Made by a program: the position numbers and the translations under genes
In this document: piece by piece, positions 1-5,464 of the stretch
How the letters are laid out: each line of letters begins with the position of its first letter
Numbering within the stretch: the stretch's first letter is position 1
Notes under the pieces: generated by a model
The model's input: only the letters and a program-made list of their open reading frames with translations
Told to the model about the DNA's origin: nothing
The model's database searches: none
Origin: an uncultured Bacilli bacterium
GTDB lineage: Bacteria > Bacillota_I > Bacilli_A > RF39 > UBA660
Direction of reading: 5' to 3'
Assembly: GCA_947598425.1 (NCBI GenBank)
Contig: CANQFH010000058.1
Span: 1-6,704 of the forward strand
Length of the DNA: 6,704 nt

Positions 1-29
1 AACCCGAACGGATTGATTATATATGTTAA

Positions 30-52
30 GTTCAAACTATAAAAGTTCGAAC
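30..52 (-). repeat. stem-loop downstream of tRNA-Cys
   Basis: On the minus strand GTTCGAAC (52-45) and GTTTGAAC (37-30) pair over 8 bp around a 7-base loop. One pair is G-U, which becomes an A/C mismatch on the plus strand, so the structure favours the RNA made in the tRNA direction. No T-run follows directly. A third arm, GTTCGGGTT (9-1), sits at the window edge, so the real terminator may use that arm and run past the edge. This could be a 3' processing hairpin, a terminator or chance. Confidence 0.45.
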
Positions 53-63
53 AGAAACGTCAC

Positions 64-137
64 TGGAGGAGCCGACCGGATTTGAACCGGTGATGACGGT
101 GTTGCAGACCGGGGCCTTACCACTTGGCTACGGCTCC
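64..137 (-). tRNA. tRNA-Cys (anticodon GCA)
   Basis: The minus strand folds into a complete cloverleaf. The acceptor arms are GGAGCCG (137-131) and CGGCTCC (74-68), with discriminator U at 67 and an encoded CCA at 66-64. The D arm is GCC/GGC, the T arm is ACCGG/CCGGT around a TTCAAAT loop, and the anticodon loop CTGCAAC has GCA at 105-103. U73 and the GCA anticodon both fit cysteine identity. The body is 71 nt before CCA, the usual size for tRNA-Cys. One oddity is that the first anticodon-stem pair (27-43) is a C/U mismatch, leaving four good pairs. A promoter lies about 30 bases upstream, so the gene need not depend on readthrough from the peptidase gene. Confidence 0.96.
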
Positions 138-168
138 AAACTAAGAGTATTTAACCCTCAATAACTTA

Positions 169-197
169 ATTCTACACTACTCTTTCATCTTTGTCAA
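169..197 (-). promoter_or_regulatory. sigma-A promoter of tRNA-Cys
   Basis: On the minus strand a perfect -35 TTGACA (197-192) is followed by exactly 17 bases and a -10 TAGAAT (174-169, five of six consensus). Transcription should start near 162, giving a 5' leader of about 25 nt before the tRNA. This is the best -35/-10 pair in the window. Confidence 0.85.
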
Positions 198-227
198 TAA
201 TTCTCCCGCCAATATATATTATGCTTA

Positions 228-1421
228 TTAAATAATTATATTCCCGTTTTCCATTAGGGTTATATGGCCTTTATTAGTATCAGCTTCAATAGTTAAATCA
301 CTAGTGCCAATCATAAAATCAACATGAGTATCTGATATATTTAAACCTATTTTTTGTAATTCTTTTTCATCTAATTTTTTACTATTAGAAATACATTCCA
401 TAAAACCACTACCAAGGGCAATATGACAAGCAGCATTTTCATCTATTAAAGTACTTTCAAATACTAAATTAGTATTCGATATTGGTGAATTATAATCAAC
501 TAAAGCTACTTCTCCAAGCATATTAGCGCCCTTATTATCATTAATAATTCCTTCTAAAATATCTTGACCCTTTTTAGCTTTTACTTCCGTTACTTGACCA
601 TTCTTAAATTTAATATAAAACTTATCAATAACTTTACCATTATAAATAAGAGGTTTCGAACTATAAACGATACCATTAGTACCTTTTCGATCTGGAGAAG
701 TAAATATTTCATAACTAGGAATATTAACTAACCATTTTTCACTACTAGCACTAGCCCATATAGATCTCTCTGTTAATTTTATTTCTAAATCTGTTCCTAA
801 AGAATTTTTATAATATAACTTAGTTATCTTTAACTTATTTAATTTTTCTTGCATTTTAGCTTGTTTATCTAAATATTCATTCCAGCATTTAATCGGATCT
901 TCTTTATCAATCATACATATTTTATATAAAACTTTCCAAAACTTTTCTAATGGTCTTTTACTATTTGGTAAAATTTTTTCAGCCCATAATTTATTAGGAA
1001 TACAAGCAATACACCAAGGTATTTCACTTTTTAATTGTTTATCTTTATATATTTTTTTAGTACTCATGGATATTTGAGCAGCTTTACTTATCTTTTCAGC
1101 CTCAATATCTTTCATTAATCCCGGTATTTCACTGCATAACATTAAAAATGCCGCATCCTTCTTAGCATATTCATCCCATTTAGAGGCATTATATGGCCCA
1201 TACTCATTAATATCCTCTACTTTAGTATTCTTTAAATATTCATGTCTTTCATAATCATCAATCGTATCTAAATATATATCATCTACTCCAAGACTTTGAG
1301 CATATTTAACTACTTCTTTTACAAATCTTTCATTAATCTTATTATAATTAATAAATAAAGACATTCCTTTTTTAATACCTAAACATCTTTCTAATAATAA
1401 TTTAATATACTTCTCTCTCAT
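228..1421 (-). CDS. ampS: M29-family metallo-aminopeptidase (AmpS/PepS type)
   Basis: Cytoplasmic peptidase of 397 aa that removes N-terminal residues from peptides with a two-metal centre. The length is close to the usual ~410 aa, and there is no signal peptide. The C-terminal half carries the family motifs in order: NIPSYEIFTSPD (233-244), LGEVALV (302-308), ACHIALG (331-337) and THVDFMIG (365-372). The metal ligands expected from characterised AmpS/AmpT enzymes map to E238, E304, H333, H366 and D368, with the family's spacing. The position of the conserved Tyr, seven residues after the His, is F340 here. The start is set by AAAGGTGAT just upstream (1432-1425). An extended -10 lies at 1450-1442, so it is probably transcribed separately from the membrane protein gene upstream. 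No convincing terminator follows; tRNA-Cys comes next. The family assignment is firm; activity with Phe at 340 is uncertain. Confidence 0.93.
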   Translation of the reverse strand: MREKYIKLLLERCLGIKKGMSLFINYNKINERFVKEVVKYAQSLGVDDIYLDTIDDYERHEYLKNTKVEDINEYGPYNASKWDEYAKKDAAFLMLCSEIPGLMKDIEAEKISKAAQISMSTKKIYKDKQLKSEIPWCIACIPNKLWAEKILPNSKRPLEKFWKVLYKICMIDKEDPIKCWNEYLDKQAKMQEKLNKLKITKLYYKNSLGTDLEIKLTERSIWASASSEKWLVNIPSYEIFTSPDRKGTNGIVYSSKPLIYNGKVIDKFYIKFKNGQVTEVKAKKGQDILEGIINDNKGANMLGEVALVDYNSPISNTNLVFESTLIDENAACHIALGSGFMECISNSKKLDEKELQKIGLNISDTHVDFMIGTSDLTIEADTNKGHITLMENGNIII

Positions 1422-1441
1422 AATATCACCTTTATCTTTAT

Positions 1442-1450
1442 ATTATACCA
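1442..1450 (-). promoter_or_regulatory. extended -10 promoter of the aminopeptidase
   Basis: TGGTATAAT on the minus strand (1450-1442) is a perfect extended -10 element (TGN-TATAAT). No good -35 is seen 17 bases upstream, which extended -10 promoters tolerate. Transcription would start near 1435, giving a very short leader that just includes the ribosome binding site. Confidence 0.55.
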
Positions 1451-1478
1451 TTTTTAAAATATAATATACTAATTAAGA

Positions 1479-3083
1479 TTATTTTACTTTAATACGATAC
1501 TCTTTATTTCTAATTATCATTACTAAATAGATACTACTAGAGTCTTTTAATTCTTTAGGAACTTCTAATACTAATTTATTTGTTAAATCTGATGGAGTAA
1601 CATTTTTAACGGTACCATAAAGATATTCATCTTTAACTAAATAACGCACTTTAACAAAGTTTTCAACAAATTTATTGATACTTGATGAATAAGAATAATA
1701 AGGAACACTTTCATCTAATTTAAATTCATAATCAAATATTAATAAAGTTTTATTATTCTTTAAATAATTAATATTTACTTGTCCTTTATAAGTATTACAT
1801 TTTCTATTAATACATTTTTCATAATCATATATATATTTATCATCTATTATAAAATTACCAGCCATAAATGTTGTATTACCTAAATTAGAACCATTTAAAT
1901 TAATAACATCATTACTATTATATTGATTTTCTAAAGTTACATTATTAATAACAATTGGAGTAATAGTAACATAATTATATTTACCAACTTCTTCATTATC
2001 TACTCTAGTAACACCATTATTAATTTTTAAACGATAATTCTTTTTAACTTCAGTTCCCTCGATTTCATATACTAAAGAATAAACATAACTGGTTTTACTT
2101 AATAAATTATTATTGTCACTTCTTTTAGCATAATCTATAAAATATGATCCTTTATCTTTAATTGGATAAACATAATGATTATCTACTTCTAATCGAAAAT
2201 TATAAAAATCCACTTTATAATCTTGATCTAAATTATTCTCAGCGTATAACTTAATTACTACATAATATTTATCTTTATTTATGACATTACCCTGATAATC
2301 TAAATTAGTTATTATACTATCTTCTACTCGATAATTAATATTTAAACTAGTAAATAATTGCCCTTGATTATAGTTTCTATCAACTATTTCAGGTAAAGTA
2401 CTTTTGATTATAAAAAATATAGCTATTCCTAAAACTAAACAAATAACAATAAAGATAAATTTATTTTCTTTAATATAATAACGAAACTCTCTTATAAATC
2501 TTCTTAAATTTCTTTGTAATTTAAAATTATCTTGTTTAATAGTTATTTCGACTTCTTCACTATCTTCTTGAGTTAATTCTAATTCTTTTAAATCTTCATT
2601 AAAATTAAATTTCTTAATATTAAAACCAAGACCTCTTATTAAAAAGGAAATAATAAAGAATACTTGAGGGAAAATAGATATCAAAGAAAAATCACGATAT
2701 AACCGCGCTACTTGAGCAGTAATTGTTCCTTCTTCTAAAGTAATCATTAAATTTTTAATAACTACAAAAAAGATAATTAACGCTATATAATAGACAACAG
2801 CACTTACATAAGCTTTTATTGGTTTCTTTTTATATACAAATAGTAAAATAATACTAAGTAAGCCCACTATTATTAAAATGATAAGAAAATAGATAAGAAA
2901 AGATATATAATTATCAGAAAAACCAGGATAAAAATTACCGGTATAATTACTAGTTATATAACTATTAAAAAATGATACTATATGATAAGTTCGATATGCA
3001 AGATAACTAGCTAATATAGTTAAAATAATATTTATTAATTTAAAATTTTTAATTAAAAATGCATAGGGTTTATGTAATATCAT
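1479..3083 (-). CDS. five-helix membrane protein with a large extracytoplasmic C-terminal domain
   Basis: 534 aa, function not recognised. Likely membrane helices are residues 14-32, 60-84, 92-110, 132-150 and 208-227. Between helices 4 and 5 is a charged segment (about 155-205), first acidic (ELELTQEDSEEVE) and then basic (LQRNLRRFIREFR), probably cytoplasmic. Residues 230-534 are rich in alternating polar and beta-branched residues and look like an all-beta domain outside the cell. The stretch around 285-320 resembles the 'extra ligand-loop' pattern of DUF4352-type domains, but only loosely. Two cysteines five residues apart (C424, C429) could form a disulfide. The start is supported by TAGGAGAA (3098-3091) and by a promoter at 3133-3105. 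The gene follows the LysM gene, but a terminator hairpin lies between them, so it is probably its own unit. A role in the envelope is inferred from topology only. Confidence 0.85.
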   Translation of the reverse strand: MILHKPYAFLIKNFKLINIILTILASYLAYRTYHIVSFFNSYITSNYTGNFYPGFSDNYISFLIYFLIILIIVGLLSIILLFVYKKKPIKAYVSAVVYYIALIIFFVVIKNLMITLEEGTITAQVARLYRDFSLISIFPQVFFIISFLIRGLGFNIKKFNFNEDLKELELTQEDSEEVEITIKQDNFKLQRNLRRFIREFRYYIKENKFIFIVICLVLGIAIFFIIKSTLPEIVDRNYNQGQLFTSLNINYRVEDSIITNLDYQGNVINKDKYYVVIKLYAENNLDQDYKVDFYNFRLEVDNHYVYPIKDKGSYFIDYAKRSDNNNLLSKTSYVYSLVYEIEGTEVKKNYRLKINNGVTRVDNEEVGKYNYVTITPIVINNVTLENQYNSNDVINLNGSNLGNTTFMAGNFIIDDKYIYDYEKCINRKCNTYKGQVNINYLKNNKTLLIFDYEFKLDESVPYYSYSSSINKFVENFVKVRYLVKDEYLYGTVKNVTPSDLTNKLVLEVPKELKDSSSIYLVMIIRNKEYRIKVK

Positions 3084-3104
3084 CTTTCTATTCTCCTATG
3101 ATAC

Positions 3105-3133
3105 ATTGTACTAAATTTTAATTAAAAAGTAAA
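3105..3133 (-). promoter_or_regulatory. promoter of the five-helix membrane protein gene
   Basis: On the minus strand a weak -35 TTTACT (3133-3128, four of six) and a -10 TACAAT (3110-3105, five of six) are separated by exactly 17 bases. It sits between the preceding terminator and the ribosome binding site, the expected place. Confidence 0.55.
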
Positions 3134-3139
3134 TAAAAT

Positions 3140-3171
3140 AAACTAGATAATATTGAACATACTTCTAGTTT
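3140..3171 (-). terminator. rho-independent terminator after the LysM gene
   Basis: On the minus strand the arm AAACTAGAAGTAT (3171-3159) pairs over 13 bp with the following arm ending TCTAGTTT (3147-3140), with one bulged A and a GTTCA loop. The sequence TATTTTATTT follows. It begins just after the LysM stop codon and should separate that gene from the membrane protein gene. The stem is nearly symmetric, but there are no convergent plus-strand genes for it to serve. Confidence 0.75.
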
Positions 3172-3177
3172 AAATAA

Positions 3178-3624
3178 TTATTTTTTATTAACTAATAATT
3201 GTCCTGCCATTAAATAAATAGTCTTATTTTCATCTAAAAATTTATCTTTATTACTATTAAATATTTTAACTACTTCATCTATTGTATCTCCATCAGCAGT
3301 TATATAATAAGAATAACCATTTTTAGGAATTAGTATTTGTTGATTAGGATAAATATAATCATCATAATTTAGACCATTTATACTAGCTAATAATGAAGGA
3401 TTAATATTATATTTTCTAGCTATTTGATATAAATTATCTCCTTTTTCTACTACATAATAATTAAAATAATCTTTAGATTCAGTTGGTACTATTAACTCCA
3501 TACCTTCTCTTAAATCATTATAATATAAATTATTAATATCTTGAATTATTTTAACACTTGTATTATATTTTTTAGCTATACTTTCTAAATCCTCATCCTT
3601 TTCTACTCTATGACATTCAAACAT
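3178..3624 (-). CDS. LysM-repeat protein (two clear LysM domains, one degenerate)
   Basis: 148 aa made almost entirely of LysM modules, which bind N-acetylglucosamine polymers such as peptidoglycan. Repeat 1 (about 5-47) has HRVEKDEDLESIAKKYNTSV and ends ELIVP. Repeat 2 (57-100) is near consensus: YYVVEKGDNLYQIARKYNI, then NGL and QQILIP. Repeat 3 (106-146) keeps YYITADGDTIDEVVKIF but lacks the usual NxL core, so it is probably degenerate. There is no signal peptide, transmembrane helix, LPXTG signal or catalytic domain. The protein is therefore exported in some other way, or acts inside the cell as SafA-like spore-coat LysM proteins do; nothing else here indicates sporulation. The start is fixed by AGAGGTG (3637-3631), six bases before ATG. 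It lies 43 nt after the anchored-protein gene in the same direction, probably cotranscribed, and is followed by a strong terminator. Confidence 0.9.
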   Translation of the reverse strand: MFECHRVEKDEDLESIAKKYNTSVKIIQDINNLYYNDLREGMELIVPTESKDYFNYYVVEKGDNLYQIARKYNINPSLLASINGLNYDDYIYPNQQILIPKNGYSYYITADGDTIDEVVKIFNSNKDKFLDENKTIYLMAGQLLVNKK

Positions 3625-3667
3625 TTAACACACCTCTATAATAAAGTATGTCAAAAAACCAAATATG

Positions 3668-4759
3668 TTATTTAGAAATAAAGATTTGATTAATAGTATT
3701 AAAATTCCATTCAAAATAACTCAATAATAACACTTCTCCAACTGTATTATTATACATATATAATTCATCATTAACTAAATAATATATAGTATCATTATCA
3801 TTTTTAATTATTTTAGTAATATCTTTATCAGATAATCTTACTTTAACACCCTCAATATTCATATATAACTTTTTATCTATTAAAACATAACTTATTATAT
3901 TCGATTTCATAAAGGTTATATTATTATTTACTATTTCTTTATAAGTACTATCTACTAATTTATTATTTTTAACTATTTTAAAATCTGTTTCATTGATTTT
4001 TTTCTTTTTCAAATTAATAACATATTCTTTTTCTTCTTTTTTATCTAATAAATATATTTTATCTTTATATTCTCCTAAAAATATACTTGTAAAAGAAATA
4101 TCTTGATCACTTACAATCTCTTCTTTTTTACCATTATCTAAATTAATAACATATAATTTATTAAAATAATAATCTTGATTATAATCAGGCACTATAACAT
4201 AATTATCTTTTTGATATATTAAATCAATTGTATAAATATCTTTATTAAATAAATTAATATTAGTTTGTTTTTTAGAATTAATATAATAAAATCCTTGATA
4301 ATTAAATAATAAATAATTTAAATTATTTAAATAATTCATTTTTAATTTATTATATTCTTTATTTATTACATTAACATCTTGATAATTATAAAAATCGACA
4401 TCTAAATTAGTTAAATTTAAAGTATAAATATTACTATCTTGACTACATAAAGGATAAAAATTTAATTCTTTACTTACTGGCATTAAACATAATTCATTAT
4501 CATTTTTAACTATTTTAACATCATTAATTAAATTTCTATTTCTTAAATACTTATTAGATATGATATAAGGATATGATAAGTTATTATAATTTACTATAAA
4601 TGTATAATATTTTTTATTTTTATTATAAGATTCTTTTATTTTAAATTCATTAATAACATATTCTTTTTCATAATTATAAGATTTAAACATATAAAATAGA
4701 AATATACCAAATATTACTATTAGAAAAATAATTAAATTTCTTAATTTATGATTCTTCAT
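3668..4759 (-). CDS. single-pass membrane-anchored, Asn/Tyr-rich extracytoplasmic protein
   Basis: 363 aa, family not recognised. The N terminus is basic (MKNHKLRN) followed by one hydrophobic helix (about 8-25) without an obvious signal-peptidase site or lipobox, so it is probably an uncleaved anchor with the rest outside. Residues 30-363 are very rich in Asn, Tyr, Lys and Ile, with repeated short strands such as YYTFIVNY, IYTIDLIY, KLYVINLDNG, KIYLLDK and TIYYLVNDELYMYNN. These resemble blades of a beta-propeller, though I cannot assign a fold. C91 and C105 could form a disulfide. Its first 14 bases overlap the end of the PH-domain gene in another frame and its ribosome binding site is weak (AAAAAGAAG), so translation is probably coupled to that gene. 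The base composition is even poorer in G+C than its neighbours. Confidence 0.82.
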   Translation of the reverse strand: MKNHKLRNLIIFLIVIFGIFLFYMFKSYNYEKEYVINEFKIKESYNKNKKYYTFIVNYNNLSYPYIISNKYLRNRNLINDVKIVKNDNELCLMPVSKELNFYPLCSQDSNIYTLNLTNLDVDFYNYQDVNVINKEYNKLKMNYLNNLNYLLFNYQGFYYINSKKQTNINLFNKDIYTIDLIYQKDNYVIVPDYNQDYYFNKLYVINLDNGKKEEIVSDQDISFTSIFLGEYKDKIYLLDKKEEKEYVINLKKKKINETDFKIVKNNKLVDSTYKEIVNNNITFMKSNIISYVLIDKKLYMNIEGVKVRLSDKDITKIIKNDNDTIYYLVNDELYMYNNTVGEVLLLSYFEWNFNTINQIFISK

Positions 4760-5183
4760 GATAATACTTCTTTTTAGCTTCCATCATAAATTCAGATATG
4801 ACGGTTTCTATTTCATCTAAACTATTCTTAGGTAAATTGGTAAATATAATTTTTTCTTTAACAGTATCGATAGTAATTTTACCCCATAAAATACCACGAT
4901 ATACTTGCATGTCATTATATAAATCCGGAGTAACTGTGTTAAGAAAACTGCCCCATAATAGTCTTTTACGTCCCATTAAAATTCTTTTATTAGTAATTGC
5001 TAAAGCATAAGTATTAAAGATCTCCGTAAATTTTTCATTTTTTTGAGCACAAAAAGCATATAAAACTTCTTCATCAGGATTAATGTAATCATCTAATACT
5101 TTAGCATGTGCTAAAGGACGCCATGCAATACCACCATGATATTTTCTGTTAAATTCTAAAACTTTATCAGTAACCTTACCCAT
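4746..5183 (-). CDS. small bacterial PH-domain protein (YokE-like)
   Basis: 145 aa, soluble, no signal peptide or membrane helix. Residues about 36-130 read as a bacterial pleckstrin-homology domain: EEVLYAFCAQKN, then FNTYALAITNKRILMGRKRLL, the strand DMQVYRGILWGKITIDT, and EKIIFTNLPKN followed by a closing helix (SLDEIETVISEFMMEAKK). The 'ALAITNKRILMGRK' strand pair and the 'V..GILWGKI.I' pair are typical of YokE-like/bPH families. These domains usually act as binding scaffolds and no enzyme activity is expected; the ligand is unknown. The start follows a strong AGGTGAGG (5195-5188). It is the first gene of a unit with the anchored protein (14-nt overlap) and probably the LysM gene. Its G+C is visibly higher than in the next gene. 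Confidence 0.85.
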   Translation of the reverse strand: MGKVTDKVLEFNRKYHGGIAWRPLAHAKVLDDYINPDEEVLYAFCAQKNEKFTEIFNTYALAITNKRILMGRKRLLWGSFLNTVTPDLYNDMQVYRGILWGKITIDTVKEKIIFTNLPKNSLDEIETVISEFMMEAKKKYYHEES

Positions 5184-5264
5184 TTTACCTCACCTAATTA
5201 TATTTTATAATGTTTTATAAAAATTAGCAATTATTAATTAAATTTGTTATTTTAAACCATAAAA

Positions 5265-5273
5265 ATTATAACA
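5265..5273 (-). promoter_or_regulatory. extended -10 promoter of the PH-domain operon
   Basis: TGTTATAAT on the minus strand (5273-5265) is a perfect extended -10, the same nine bases as in the promoter of the structured RNA. Transcription would start near 5258, giving a leader of about 75 nt before ATG. No convincing -35 is seen. Confidence 0.5.
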
Positions 5274-5283
5274 AAATTAAAAT

Positions 5284-5304
5284 ATTTTAAAACTCGAACA
5301 ATAA
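5284..5304. repeat. direct repeat, copy 1 (half-terminator)
   Basis: This 21-bp stretch matches 6536-6556 at 19 positions, 1252 bp away in the same orientation; the core CGAACAATAA is identical. On the minus strand it reads TTATTGTTCGAGTTTTA, which is the right arm and T-tract of the ssrA terminator. No matching left arm precedes it, so it cannot form that hairpin here. It may be the far boundary of an inserted segment. Confidence 0.6.
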
Positions 5305-5347
5305 GAATTAAAGGAAAAAACATTTCAACTTTTAATTTTATTAAAAA

Positions 5348-5440
5348 GATGGGTACCCCGGGCGAGATGAATTCTCACATACTAAGTATGCTTACTGGCT
5401 ATGCCAACACATCGGTATTCCCTCACAAGTATCCCATCTA
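5348..5440 (-). ncRNA. structured small RNA of unknown family
   Basis: About 91 nt with roughly 50% G+C inside a gap of very low G+C. On the minus strand the ends pair: GATGGG (5438-5433) with CCCATC (5353-5348), extended past one bulged A by TAC/GTA and two U-G pairs, about 11 bp. Inside are three hairpins: TGTTGGC-ATA-GCCAGTA (7 bp), CATAC-TTA-GTATG (5 bp) and GTGAGA-ATTCA-TCTCGC (6 bp, sharing one base with the one before). GGG (5422-5420) can also pair with CCC (5362-5360). A TTTTT run (5347-5343) follows the closing stem, so the RNA carries its own terminator. An extended -10 sits just upstream. I see no SRP GGAAGC loop, T-box, known riboswitch core or tRNA T-loop. The minus orientation is preferred because promoter and T-run both fit it. 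It could instead be the 3' end of the DUF3644 mRNA or a leader of the PH operon. Confidence 0.7.
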
Positions 5441-5442
5441 CA

Positions 5443-5456
5443 ATTATATTATAACA
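5443..5456 (-). promoter_or_regulatory. extended -10 promoter of the structured RNA
   Basis: On the minus strand TGTTATAAT (5456-5448) is a perfect extended -10, and a second TATAAT overlaps it (5448-5443). Transcription would start around 5441-5436, at the very base of the RNA's closing stem. Any -35 would lie inside the last codons of the DUF3644 gene, whose stop is at 5467-5465; only a poor TGAATA is seen there. Confidence 0.6.
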
Positions 5457-5464
5457 CAAAATCG

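Noticed and set aside
45..52. SOS (LexA/DinR) operator suggested by GTTCGAAC
   Set aside because: The Gram-positive box needs CGAAC and GTTCG arms with four bases between them; here they are fused, and no gene starts nearby.
201..210. GC-rich patch GGCGGGAGAA after the aminopeptidase gene
   Set aside because: I looked for a partner arm for a terminator and found none; it lies just upstream of the tRNA promoter with no assignable role.
3649..3654. Perfect TTGACA before the LysM gene
   Set aside because: The -10 at 17-18 bases would be TGTTAA or worse and falls between the ribosome site and the start codon, so it cannot serve this gene.
4798..5010. Plus-strand open frame of 70 codons
   Set aside because: It lies wholly inside the PH-domain gene on the other strand, has no ribosome binding site and resembles no family; it is a shadow frame.
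5305..5340. Inverted repeat AATTAAAAG/CTTTAATT as a second terminator
   Set aside because: All A-T stem with a long loop in an AT-rich gap; chance is a sufficient explanation.
5348..5440. SRP RNA, 6S RNA, T-box or tRNA-like gene
   Set aside because: The ends pair as in SRP RNA, but there is no GGAAGC apical loop. It is too short for 6S, has no T-box word, and has neither a TTCNANC loop nor an anticodon arm of the right size.
5348..5440. Riboswitch controlling the PH operon
   Set aside because: It ends in its own T-run, and a separate extended -10 lies between it and the PH gene (5273-5265). No known aptamer core was recognised. An attenuator role is not fully excluded.
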